A DNA stretch of 20,080 nt from Tritrichomonas musculus (GCA_039105265.1 JAPFFF010000552.1:1-20080), one strand, 5' to 3'; shown: positions 9,024 through 16,162, counted from the first letter of the stretch. Translations and numbers: made by a program. The notes: generated from the sequence alone by a model not told the origin.

Positions 9024-10580
9024 TTATTTATATACAACATCTGTTTCTAATTCATTGTTTTGAAGTTCTCGAAGTATTCTCTTTCTAATATCTGGCATAT
9101 TGCGTTGTTTAAACTTACCATTTCCTTCATGCAAAAAGGTACGACAAGATTCCATTAGAAACACTCCACAATCCTTGTTATTCCTTTGACTAGGTACATC
9201 ATAATATTTTGCTTTTAACTTACCTGTTCCTGAAATATTGATCCACTTATTAAGTGTCTTTACCTCTGGTGCCATTGACTTATTCTCAGAGTCATAGCAT
9301 TCGATTATTTTCTTTGAATATCGAACAATACATAAAACCCAATGTTCTCCATCTGAACAAATGGGGACAAATACTTTATCGAAATGTGAAAATGACTGTT
9401 TACCTGAGATAGGACTTTTCATCAGTTCATGTATTTTTTCCATATCATTAGTCTCATATGCTCTAGAAAGGAGGGTATAAAATGCAGTAGGTAAAACCAA
9501 TATTTTCTTTTTATCAAACTCTGCCTCATTTTGACCAGGTTGTTTATTCAATCTCTTTCCTTTGTTATATAGAAGTTTCAAGTAGTCATCAATAACATCT
9601 TCTTCTATATTTTCATCATTGACTAAACTCCTCCAATCATGAATTTTATGACGTCTTTGGTCTACTGTATACTCTCCTGTCTTCTGTGGTGTCATACGGG
9701 GTTCTCTTGGAGGAGGACTAGTACCTCGAGAGGTATGCGATGATGGAAACTGTGGAGGTGGTGATGAAGGAGGAGGAGGTGGTGGAGGTGGAGGTGAAGG
9801 TGAACGAGGTCGTTTTGATTTTGTCTTAGGTTGTTTTGATTTTTTCTTAGGTCTATCATCCTCGTCTAAATTTGTACTACTTTGAAGTAAAAGTTGAATT
9901 CTGTTTTGATTTTGGTCCCTTGTTGGTGGCTCAACATTTGTGGGTCGGTTCCTACCGATTTTCCTAAGGTTAAGATGATAATCATTTCGATTTAAAGTTG
10001 GAGGTCTGGGTAATGGAGCCAATTCTGGTATATCATCTGTTTGAATACCTCTAGTTTTATATTCTTTCTTATCACTTTTCAATGTTCTTTCTTTCATCTG
10101 CTCTCTCAGTTCTCTAGCTGCTTGTTTTTCCTCCTCAGTCTTCATTCGAGATATCCTTATGTTGATAATATCATAATGTAATTTTATCTCTGTTAATATA
10201 CCTGTTGTTGATTCCTGGAGAGTATATTGATATGGCTTTAATACTGTTATGTAATGTCCATGTTCATCTTTATCATCTTGATTTTTCTTAATTGCAAAAA
10301 CACAACCTGTAAATTTTGCTTTTGGTCTCTCTCTCTTGAGTCTATTAGCAAATTCAAGTACGTCTTTAAAAGCTATACTAGTATTTAAATATGTCTCATA
10401 TAATTTTTGTAGATTTATTTGATTATTAGAGAACTTCCATATAGTTTGACCCAAACCTCTTGTTAATCTTGCAACATCTCTATCAACTAGTTTAGGTCGA
10501 AATTTAAAAGTACATTGTAGTAGTTGTATTTTATTGTTAGGTTTAGTTTGTGTGCCTTTATCACTTGTCATTTTTATCAT
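9024..10580 (-). CDS. Adenain/Ulp1-like (C48-type) cysteine protease
   Basis: The frame extends to 10595 only through a TTG; the first ATG is at 10580 (518 residues), with a second at 10571. The C-terminal domain (about 365-505) has the ordered catalytic set of C48/C5 peptidases: H413 (GEHWVLCIV), D430 (ECYDSEN), Q465 (VPSQ) and C471 (KDCGVFLME). In virus-like elements such proteases mature capsid proteins; in cells, relatives remove SUMO. The ~140-residue N-terminal region is unknown. The middle is disordered, with a basic stretch (243-260) and nine consecutive prolines (263-271). Two QT motifs resemble LC8-binding peptides: DKGTQTK (7-13) and RGIQTDD (177-183). The stop overlaps UAAA. The gene is divergent from the 83-aa gene, and the start regions nearly touch. 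Confidence 0.85.
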   Translation of the reverse strand: MIKMTSDKGTQTKPNNKIQLLQCTFKFRPKLVDRDVARLTRGLGQTIWKFSNNQINLQKLYETYLNTSIAFKDVLEFANRLKRERPKAKFTGCVFAIKKNQDDKDEHGHYITVLKPYQYTLQESTTGILTEIKLHYDIINIRISRMKTEEEKQAARELREQMKERTLKSDKKEYKTRGIQTDDIPELAPLPRPPTLNRNDYHLNLRKIGRNRPTNVEPPTRDQNQNRIQLLLQSSTNLDEDDRPKKKSKQPKTKSKRPRSPSPPPPPPPPPSSPPPQFPSSHTSRGTSPPPREPRMTPQKTGEYTVDQRRHKIHDWRSLVNDENIEEDVIDDYLKLLYNKGKRLNKQPGQNEAEFDKKKILVLPTAFYTLLSRAYETNDMEKIHELMKSPISGKQSFSHFDKVFVPICSDGEHWVLCIVRYSKKIIECYDSENKSMAPEVKTLNKWINISGTGKLKAKYYDVPSQRNNKDCGVFLMESCRTFLHEGNGKFKQRNMPDIRKRILRELQNNELETDVVYK

Positions 10581-10581
10581 T
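10577..10581 (+). promoter_or_regulatory. Inr-like TCATT before the 83-aa gene
   Basis: TCATT fits the trichomonad initiator TCA(+1)YW and would start a transcript 8 bases before the ATG at 10587, a normal leader length in this group. It also overlaps the protease ATG (10578-10580) on the other strand. The same sequence recurs at 14589 and 18601. Confidence 0.5.
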
Positions 10582-10586
10582 ATAAA

Positions 10587-10838
10587 ATGTCTCAATCAGA
10601 CCGTATGTATATCCTCGTTAGAATTCTATCGAACATCCATGAATATAATGTAGAGAGTGATGAAACTAGAAGAAAAAAATTGATGAAGACTATAAAAGAA
10701 TTATCAGCTCAGTATTTCAAACCTGAACATCTTCAAATAATGAGGATAGATAATGATGTTGATTTTTTAGGTCGAATTGAACACTTTGCTTTGGAGTTCT
10801 TAGAACTATATATAGTTAATCTGCCCTCGCATTTATAA
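10587..10838 (+). CDS. 83-aa helical protein of unknown function
   Basis: Starts MSQSDRMYILVRILSNIH. The frame extends upstream only through a TTG, and the ATG at 10587 is supported by the Inr-like TCATT. The protein is charged and mostly predicted helical (basic RRKKLMKTIKEL, then acidic and hydrophobic). It has no signal, membrane segment or motif that I recognise. It diverges from the protease gene, and its 3' end overlaps the 3' end of the HNH gene by 23 bp. Preservation in all array units tells nothing about selection, because the units are identical. Function unknown. Confidence 0.6.
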   Translation: MSQSDRMYILVRILSNIHEYNVESDETRRKKLMKTIKELSAQYFKPEHLQIMRIDNDVDFLGRIEHFALEFLELYIVNLPSHL

Positions 10839-11151
10839 TTTTGGGCATATCCCTGTTATAGTTACTATCAGTTGGGGTTATCCATCTTAAGTTGCTTAGA
10901 TGGTAGTCAGCCCTATTCCTATTGATATGGTCTACCTCTATTTTATGTTGTGGGTCATCATTAGGTATGAACTGTCTTGCTATAAGTACATGTTTCAAGT
11001 AGTAGTCGCCATTTAGACATACACGTATATACCCCTTAATATGTTTTGCATCTTTGCATATAAAATGATTACTCTTACGTCTTATAGTAAAGGGGTACCT
11101 ATTCAATATCTCATAGTCGTTAGTAAAGCCTTTGAGTGGTACAAATGACAT
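10816..11151 (-). CDS. HNH endonuclease (HNH_3/NUMOD4-like)
   Basis: 111 residues. The N-terminal part FVPLKGFTNDYEILNRYPF resembles the NUMOD4 DNA-binding motif found in homing-type nucleases. It is followed by LKHVLIARQFIPND and the nuclease core VDHINRNRADYHLSNLRWIT, where the DH pair and the later N match HNH_3 families of phages and large DNA viruses. It is expected to cut double-stranded DNA with a metal ion. Size and layout are typical of free-standing HNH genes. On its strand a TCATT (complement of 11166-11170) lies 17 bases before the ATG, a good Inr. Whether it is a homing endonuclease, a replication/packaging nuclease or a passenger cannot be told. Confidence 0.85.
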   Translation of the reverse strand: MSFVPLKGFTNDYEILNRYPFTIRRKSNHFICKDAKHIKGYIRVCLNGDYYLKHVLIARQFIPNDDPQHKIEVDHINRNRADYHLSNLRWITPTDSNYNRDMPKIINARAD

Positions 11152-11186
11152 TTTCTCACTTTTTGAATGATTTAAATATTTTCATT

Positions 11187-11202
11187 TCATTTTTATTTTT
11201 GT
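11187..11202 (+). promoter_or_regulatory. Inr-like TCATT plus TTTTATTTTTGT before the 81-aa gene
   Basis: TCATT at 11187-11191 sits about 14 bases before the ATG at 11203. The 12-mer TTTTATTTTTGT (11191-11202) abuts the ATG and is repeated exactly at 11473-11484, five bases before the ATG of the 82-aa gene. The pair suggests shared control; function not shown. The sites recur in units 2 and 3. Confidence 0.4.
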
Positions 11203-11448
11203 ATGAGCAAGTGGGGGACAATCATTGTTGAAGGAATTGATGATAAAGGACCTCTTTATTATCCTCTCGATGACAAAGAAAAAAACGTTATCAAGTTTCC
11301 AAAGAAAAAAAAGCGAGTAAACTTGTATAAAAACTATTATGAACATCAAGAGAAAGAAGAAGAAGAGAAAGAAGAACTTCTAGATGTAGGTGTTCAAACT
11401 GAAAAAACTGAACTACCTCATATAGACGAACTACTTAGTAAAATTTAA
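11203..11448 (+). CDS. 81-aa basic/acidic protein with NLS-like and LC8-like motifs
   Basis: ATG start with an Inr-like TCATT 14 bases upstream. Residues 33-39 (PKKKKRV) closely resemble the classical SV40 nuclear import signal. Residues about 47-60 are a glutamate/lysine stretch. Residues 61-67 (DVGVQTE) fit the dynein light chain LC8-binding pattern, and the C-terminus (LPHIDELLSKI) is a short amphipathic helix. No enzyme domain is visible. It diverges from the HNH gene (51-bp gap) and is followed by the 82-aa gene after 41 bp. It looks like a small nuclear or DNA/RNA-binding accessory protein of the element; this is inference. Confidence 0.6.
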   Translation: MSKWGTIIVEGIDDKGPLYYPLDDKEKNVIKFPKKKKRVNLYKNYYEHQEKEEEEKEELLDVGVQTEKTELPHIDELLSKI

Positions 11449-11489
11449 CTTCTTTTATTTTATTGTTATTTTTTTTATTTTTGTCTTAA

Positions 11490-11738
11490 ATGAATAGCGC
11501 TATTAACGGACTGAATAATGACGCAGAAGCTCTATATGCAAGATTTAAAGTTATTAAAGACAAGATATTTGGAAAATGTATGAATGAAGATGATAATAAA
11601 ATAGCTAGTCAATTCGAAATAATGATAAATATAATCAAGTCATACAAAGAACTCTTTGAAGACATTGAAAAAGCTAAGTTATTATTGAAGTCAATTGGTG
11701 CACGTATCTCTATAGCTGAACATCAAAATAGACTATGA
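11490..11738 (+). CDS. 82-aa helical protein of unknown function
   Basis: ATG start preceded by TTTTATTTTTGT; no clear Inr. The sequence is almost wholly helix-like with heptad-like leucine/isoleucine spacing (about 37-75, FEIMINIIKSYKELFEDIEKAKLLLKSI), suggesting a short coiled coil. Its TGA stop is directly followed by the first hairpin repeat with no spacer and no UAAA, so its transcript must run into the repeats. Function unknown. Confidence 0.55.
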   Translation: MNSAINGLNNDAEALYARFKVIKDKIFGKCMNEDDNKIASQFEIMINIIKSYKELFEDIEKAKLLLKSIGARISIAEHQNRL

Positions 11739-12077
11739 GGGACCCGAGGTAGTTGTTTAGGTCCCTAGTAGTAGTGGGGACCCGAGGTAGTTGTTTAGGT
11801 CCCTAGTAGTAGTGGGGACCCGAGGTAGTTGTTTAGGTCCCTAGTAGTACTTCAAGAAAAAACAAGTAGTGGGGACCCGAGGTAGTTGTTTAGGTCCCTA
11901 GTAGTACTTCAAGAAAAAACAAGTAGTGGGGACCCGAGGTAGTTGTTTAGGTCCCTAGTAGTACTTCAAGAAAAAACAAGTAGTGGGGACCCGAGGTAGT
12001 TGTTTAGGTCCCTAGTAGTAGTGGGGACCCGAGGTAGTTGTTTAGGTCCCTAGTAGTACTTCAAGAAAAAAACAAGT
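11739..12077. repeat. Seven tandem hairpin repeats, 38 and 57 bp (unit 1)
   Basis: Copies start at 11739, 11776, 11814, 11871, 11928, 11985 and 12023. Each has GGGACC, then CGAGGTAGTTGTTTA, then GGTCCC: a 6-bp perfect stem with a 15-base loop, extendable by a G-U pair in RNA, followed by TAGTAGTA. Short copies (1, 2, 6) are 38 bp (the first lacks one G). Long copies (3, 4, 5, 7) add CTTCAAGAAAAAACAAG, giving 57 bp. The block begins right after the 82-aa stop. It may be an RNA 3'-end structure, a protein-binding array or a replication/packaging signal. Confidence 0.85.
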
Positions 12078-12088
12078 TGAAGAAAAAA

Positions 12089-12150
12089 TTTTTTTATTTT
12101 TTTTTTTTTATTTTTTTTTTTTTTTTTTTTTTTTTATTTTTTATTTTTAT
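12089..12150. other. Poly-T tract (unit 1)
   Basis: Nearly pure T with few A, including a 25-base T run at 12111-12135. The mirror copy at 16101-16162 has the same run lengths. Read on the minus strand it is a poly-A tract between the GC-rich segment and the hairpin repeats, so it could be a retained poly-A tail or an unwinding element. Confidence 0.6.
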
Positions 12151-12210
12151 CACGAGTTCGTGTTGACGTGTGGGCTTAAGCGTAGCGTGGCCCCAACGGA
12201 AACCGACTCG
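12151..12210. other. 60-bp GC-rich foldable segment (unit 1)
   Basis: Markedly richer in G and C than everything nearby. It opens with the near-palindrome CACGAGTTCGTG. Pairings read directly on the + strand are CGAGT (12153-12157) with ACTCG (12206-12210), GTTG (12162-12165) with CAAC (12194-12197) continuing as GGGC (12172-12175) with GCCC (12190-12193), and CGG-AAA-CCG (12197-12205; C12197 can join only one of the two arms). Together they form a branched fold. It could be a structured RNA, an element terminus or a recombination site. I recognise no known family. Confidence 0.45.
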
Positions 12211-12216
12211 TATATA

Positions 12217-13014
12217 CTACTGAATGAACTGTTTAATTCGGATATTATGATCTCCATGATGAATGAATTGGCAAATTTCATCAAGAATATTGGTAATGAA
12301 ATATTCTTGATTGAATTTGATCCCTTTTGGAAGTGCATCAATACATATTAAACGGTCTCCACTGAAAGCAATTGTGATCATGCATTTTTTTGAACCAATT
12401 TTTTTCAGAACTCTTGGTGGAACTTTTTCAATTGATGGTGCATACATAGCATTTGTTTCATAATCAAAATAGAACCATGATTCATCTAAGGTTATTAGTG
12501 AGATGAAATTATTTTCTTGACAAGAGTACAATGTTTTCAAAAGTGCTCTTGATTTTTCAACTCGTTCGATCTTATTTTCCGGGGTGAGTTGATGAGGGAC
12601 CCATCTTCTGATAAACCTTTTCAAATGAAGGACATCGGTTAAATTGAAAATAACCGTTGGAACAGAGCAACATAATCGTGATGCAATACTTTTTGCAGTT
12701 GAATAAGGTTCATCTTGCAAAATGGCTGAAATAGTATCAGATATATCCAAATTTGGCCTTCCTTCGCGTTCTAAATCATTGCATGATAAATCTCCACTTT
12801 TGAACCTGTTGACCCATCGTTGGATTGTTGACATACTAAGAGCGTCATCTTCTAATGTATCTGTTAACTCTGTTGTAATTTTTTTGTATCCCCATCCTTT
12901 CAGGAAGAAATACTTGATAACAATTCTTTGCTCGATTGGAAGAGGTGTATTACCATCATTAACTATATTATCTCGATTAGGATAAAGAGTTTTAACACTT
13001 GGTGGTAATTCCAT
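12217..13014 (-). pseudogene. Mariner transposase, C-terminally truncated by the array junction (unit 2)
   Basis: The first 264 residues are the same as in the complete gene at 7902-9002, then one junction residue (Q) and a TAG formed by the joined sequence. Both helix-turn-helix domains and D177 remain. D268 and D303 are lost, so it cannot catalyse transposition. A DNA-binding fragment could in principle act as a dominant inhibitor if made; no evidence for expression. Confidence 0.9.
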
Positions 13015-13035
13015 TTCGAGTTGAATAAAAAGTCT

Positions 13036-14592
13036 TTATTTATATACAACATCTGTTTCTAATTCATTGTTTTGAAGTTCTCGAAGTATTCTCTTTCTAA
13101 TATCTGGCATATTGCGTTGTTTAAACTTACCATTTCCTTCATGCAAAAAGGTACGACAAGATTCCATTAGAAACACTCCACAATCCTTGTTATTCCTTTG
13201 ACTAGGTACATCATAATATTTTGCTTTTAACTTACCTGTTCCTGAAATATTGATCCACTTATTAAGTGTCTTTACCTCTGGTGCCATTGACTTATTCTCA
13301 GAGTCATAGCATTCGATTATTTTCTTTGAATATCGAACAATACATAAAACCCAATGTTCTCCATCTGAACAAATGGGGACAAATACTTTATCGAAATGTG
13401 AAAATGACTGTTTACCTGAGATAGGACTTTTCATCAGTTCATGTATTTTTTCCATATCATTAGTCTCATATGCTCTAGAAAGGAGGGTATAAAATGCAGT
13501 AGGTAAAACCAATATTTTCTTTTTATCAAACTCTGCCTCATTTTGACCAGGTTGTTTATTCAATCTCTTTCCTTTGTTATATAGAAGTTTCAAGTAGTCA
13601 TCAATAACATCTTCTTCTATATTTTCATCATTGACTAAACTCCTCCAATCATGAATTTTATGACGTCTTTGGTCTACTGTATACTCTCCTGTCTTCTGTG
13701 GTGTCATACGGGGTTCTCTTGGAGGAGGACTAGTACCTCGAGAGGTATGCGATGATGGAAACTGTGGAGGTGGTGATGAAGGAGGAGGAGGTGGTGGAGG
13801 TGGAGGTGAAGGTGAACGAGGTCGTTTTGATTTTGTCTTAGGTTGTTTTGATTTTTTCTTAGGTCTATCATCCTCGTCTAAATTTGTACTACTTTGAAGT
13901 AAAAGTTGAATTCTGTTTTGATTTTGGTCCCTTGTTGGTGGCTCAACATTTGTGGGTCGGTTCCTACCGATTTTCCTAAGGTTAAGATGATAATCATTTC
14001 GATTTAAAGTTGGAGGTCTGGGTAATGGAGCCAATTCTGGTATATCATCTGTTTGAATACCTCTAGTTTTATATTCTTTCTTATCACTTTTCAATGTTCT
14101 TTCTTTCATCTGCTCTCTCAGTTCTCTAGCTGCTTGTTTTTCCTCCTCAGTCTTCATTCGAGATATCCTTATGTTGATAATATCATAATGTAATTTTATC
14201 TCTGTTAATATACCTGTTGTTGATTCCTGGAGAGTATATTGATATGGCTTTAATACTGTTATGTAATGTCCATGTTCATCTTTATCATCTTGATTTTTCT
14301 TAATTGCAAAAACACAACCTGTAAATTTTGCTTTTGGTCTCTCTCTCTTGAGTCTATTAGCAAATTCAAGTACGTCTTTAAAAGCTATACTAGTATTTAA
14401 ATATGTCTCATATAATTTTTGTAGATTTATTTGATTATTAGAGAACTTCCATATAGTTTGACCCAAACCTCTTGTTAATCTTGCAACATCTCTATCAACT
14501 AGTTTAGGTCGAAATTTAAAAGTACATTGTAGTAGTTGTATTTTATTGTTAGGTTTAGTTTGTGTGCCTTTATCACTTGTCATTTTTATCAT
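13036..14592 (-). CDS. Adenain/Ulp1-like cysteine protease (unit 2)
   Basis: The same 518-residue protein as at 9024-10580, with H413, D430, Q465 and C471 all present. Here the downstream neighbour is the truncated mariner gene instead of the complete one, again 21 bases away. Confidence 0.85.
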   Translation of the reverse strand: MIKMTSDKGTQTKPNNKIQLLQCTFKFRPKLVDRDVARLTRGLGQTIWKFSNNQINLQKLYETYLNTSIAFKDVLEFANRLKRERPKAKFTGCVFAIKKNQDDKDEHGHYITVLKPYQYTLQESTTGILTEIKLHYDIINIRISRMKTEEEKQAARELREQMKERTLKSDKKEYKTRGIQTDDIPELAPLPRPPTLNRNDYHLNLRKIGRNRPTNVEPPTRDQNQNRIQLLLQSSTNLDEDDRPKKKSKQPKTKSKRPRSPSPPPPPPPPPSSPPPQFPSSHTSRGTSPPPREPRMTPQKTGEYTVDQRRHKIHDWRSLVNDENIEEDVIDDYLKLLYNKGKRLNKQPGQNEAEFDKKKILVLPTAFYTLLSRAYETNDMEKIHELMKSPISGKQSFSHFDKVFVPICSDGEHWVLCIVRYSKKIIECYDSENKSMAPEVKTLNKWINISGTGKLKAKYYDVPSQRNNKDCGVFLMESCRTFLHEGNGKFKQRNMPDIRKRILRELQNNELETDVVYK

Positions 14593-14598
14593 TATAAA

Positions 14599-14850
14599 AT
14601 GTCTCAATCAGACCGTATGTATATCCTCGTTAGAATTCTATCGAACATCCATGAATATAATGTAGAGAGTGATGAAACTAGAAGAAAAAAATTGATGAAG
14701 ACTATAAAAGAATTATCAGCTCAGTATTTCAAACCTGAACATCTTCAAATAATGAGGATAGATAATGATGTTGATTTTTTAGGTCGAATTGAACACTTTG
14801 CTTTGGAGTTCTTAGAACTATATATAGTTAATCTGCCCTCGCATTTATAA
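14599..14850 (+). CDS. 83-aa helical protein of unknown function (unit 2)
   Basis: Identical to the protein at 10587-10838, with the same Inr-like TCATT (14589) and the same 3' overlap with the HNH gene. Confidence 0.6.
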   Translation: MSQSDRMYILVRILSNIHEYNVESDETRRKKLMKTIKELSAQYFKPEHLQIMRIDNDVDFLGRIEHFALEFLELYIVNLPSHL

Positions 14851-15163
14851 TTTTGGGCATATCCCTGTTATAGTTACTATCAGTTGGGGTTATCCATCTT
14901 AAGTTGCTTAGATGGTAGTCAGCCCTATTCCTATTGATATGGTCTACCTCTATTTTATGTTGTGGGTCATCATTAGGTATGAACTGTCTTGCTATAAGTA
15001 CATGTTTCAAGTAGTAGTCGCCATTTAGACATACACGTATATACCCCTTAATATGTTTTGCATCTTTGCATATAAAATGATTACTCTTACGTCTTATAGT
15101 AAAGGGGTACCTATTCAATATCTCATAGTCGTTAGTAAAGCCTTTGAGTGGTACAAATGACAT
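14828..15163 (-). CDS. HNH endonuclease (unit 2)
   Basis: Identical to the 111-aa protein at 10816-11151, including the VDHINRN core. Confidence 0.85.
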   Translation of the reverse strand: MSFVPLKGFTNDYEILNRYPFTIRRKSNHFICKDAKHIKGYIRVCLNGDYYLKHVLIARQFIPNDDPQHKIEVDHINRNRADYHLSNLRWITPTDSNYNRDMPKIINARAD

Positions 15164-15214
15164 TTTCTCACTTTTTGAATGATTTAAATATTTTCATTTC
15201 ATTTTTATTTTTGT

Positions 15215-15460
15215 ATGAGCAAGTGGGGGACAATCATTGTTGAAGGAATTGATGATAAAGGACCTCTTTATTATCCTCTCGATGACAAAGAAAAAAACGT
15301 TATCAAGTTTCCAAAGAAAAAAAAGCGAGTAAACTTGTATAAAAACTATTATGAACATCAAGAGAAAGAAGAAGAAGAGAAAGAAGAACTTCTAGATGTA
15401 GGTGTTCAAACTGAAAAAACTGAACTACCTCATATAGACGAACTACTTAGTAAAATTTAA
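15215..15460 (+). CDS. 81-aa NLS/LC8-motif protein (unit 2)
   Basis: Identical to the protein at 11203-11448, with PKKKKRV and DVGVQTE preserved. Confidence 0.6.
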   Translation: MSKWGTIIVEGIDDKGPLYYPLDDKEKNVIKFPKKKKRVNLYKNYYEHQEKEEEEKEELLDVGVQTEKTELPHIDELLSKI

Positions 15461-15501
15461 CTTCTTTTATTTTATTGTTATTTTTTTTATTTTTGTCTTA
15501 A

Positions 15502-15750
15502 ATGAATAGCGCTATTAACGGACTGAATAATGACGCAGAAGCTCTATATGCAAGATTTAAAGTTATTAAAGACAAGATATTTGGAAAATGTATGAATGAA
15601 GATGATAATAAAATAGCTAGTCAATTCGAAATAATGATAAATATAATCAAGTCATACAAAGAACTCTTTGAAGACATTGAAAAAGCTAAGTTATTATTGA
15701 AGTCAATTGGTGCACGTATCTCTATAGCTGAACATCAAAATAGACTATGA
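15502..15750 (+). CDS. 82-aa helical protein of unknown function (unit 2)
   Basis: Identical to the protein at 11490-11738; the stop again abuts the hairpin repeats. Confidence 0.55.
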   Translation: MNSAINGLNNDAEALYARFKVIKDKIFGKCMNEDDNKIASQFEIMINIIKSYKELFEDIEKAKLLLKSIGARISIAEHQNRL

Positions 15751-16089
15751 GGGACCCGAGGTAGTTGTTTAGGTCCCTAGTAGTAGTGGGGACCCGAGGT
15801 AGTTGTTTAGGTCCCTAGTAGTAGTGGGGACCCGAGGTAGTTGTTTAGGTCCCTAGTAGTACTTCAAGAAAAAACAAGTAGTGGGGACCCGAGGTAGTTG
15901 TTTAGGTCCCTAGTAGTACTTCAAGAAAAAACAAGTAGTGGGGACCCGAGGTAGTTGTTTAGGTCCCTAGTAGTACTTCAAGAAAAAACAAGTAGTGGGG
16001 ACCCGAGGTAGTTGTTTAGGTCCCTAGTAGTAGTGGGGACCCGAGGTAGTTGTTTAGGTCCCTAGTAGTACTTCAAGAAAAAAACAAGT
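15751..16089. repeat. Seven hairpin repeats (unit 2)
   Basis: Same order of short and long copies as in unit 1 (short, short, long, long, long, short, long), including the extra A in the last spacer. Confidence 0.85.
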
Positions 16090-16100
16090 TGAAGAAAAAA

Positions 16101-16162
16101 TTTTTTTATTTTTTTTTTTTTATTTTTTTTTTTTTTTTTTTTTTTTTATTTTTTATTTTTAT
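16101..16162. other. Poly-T tract (unit 2)
   Basis: Same length and interruptions as 12089-12150; the longest T run (16123-16147) is again 25. Confidence 0.6.

Larger units (their letters stand above)
9024..12210. mobile_element. Maverick/Polinton-like (virus-like) fragment, unit 1
   Basis: This stretch carries an adenain/Ulp1-type protease, an HNH endonuclease, three small proteins, hairpin repeats and a GC-rich segment. Proteases of this class are a standard part of Maverick/Polinton elements, which are abundant in trichomonads, so that family is the best guess. No DNA polymerase B, retroviral-type integrase, packaging ATPase or capsid gene is present; the element is incomplete here. The genes that are present look open. 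The sequence identity of the three array copies implies a very recent age for the amplification. A different virus-like lineage that uses a mariner transposase is an alternative. Confidence 0.5.

Noticed and set aside
10524-10586. Upstream extension of the 83-aa gene to 104 residues
   Set aside because: It would need a TTG start inside the protease gene; the ATG at 10587 has an Inr-like sequence.
11739-12077. CRISPR-like array
   Set aside because: The spacing is regular, but the sequences between the repeats are themselves repeats (two spacer types), not unique spacers, and the setting is eukaryotic.
11739-12077. Resemblance of GAGGTAGTTGTTTAGG to let-7 microRNA
   Set aside because: Only the seed-like GAGGTAG and a few bases match. 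let-7 is an animal microRNA, and the repeat's hairpin has the wrong geometry for a precursor.
12151-12210. Pistol-type self-cleaving ribozyme on the minus strand
   Set aside because: CCACG and GCTTAAGCCC recall parts of pistol ribozymes as I remember them, but the A-rich joining segment, the closing stem with its pseudoknot loop and the cleavage strand are not found.
9024-12210. Complete Polinton/Maverick
   Set aside because: Only a protease of the usual core set is present; no polymerase, integrase, ATPase or capsid gene is visible, so only a fragment is claimed.
12150-12351. Two 63-codon frames on opposite strands across the array junction
   Set aside because: They are made by joining the GC-rich segment to antisense mariner sequence, with no start context or family.
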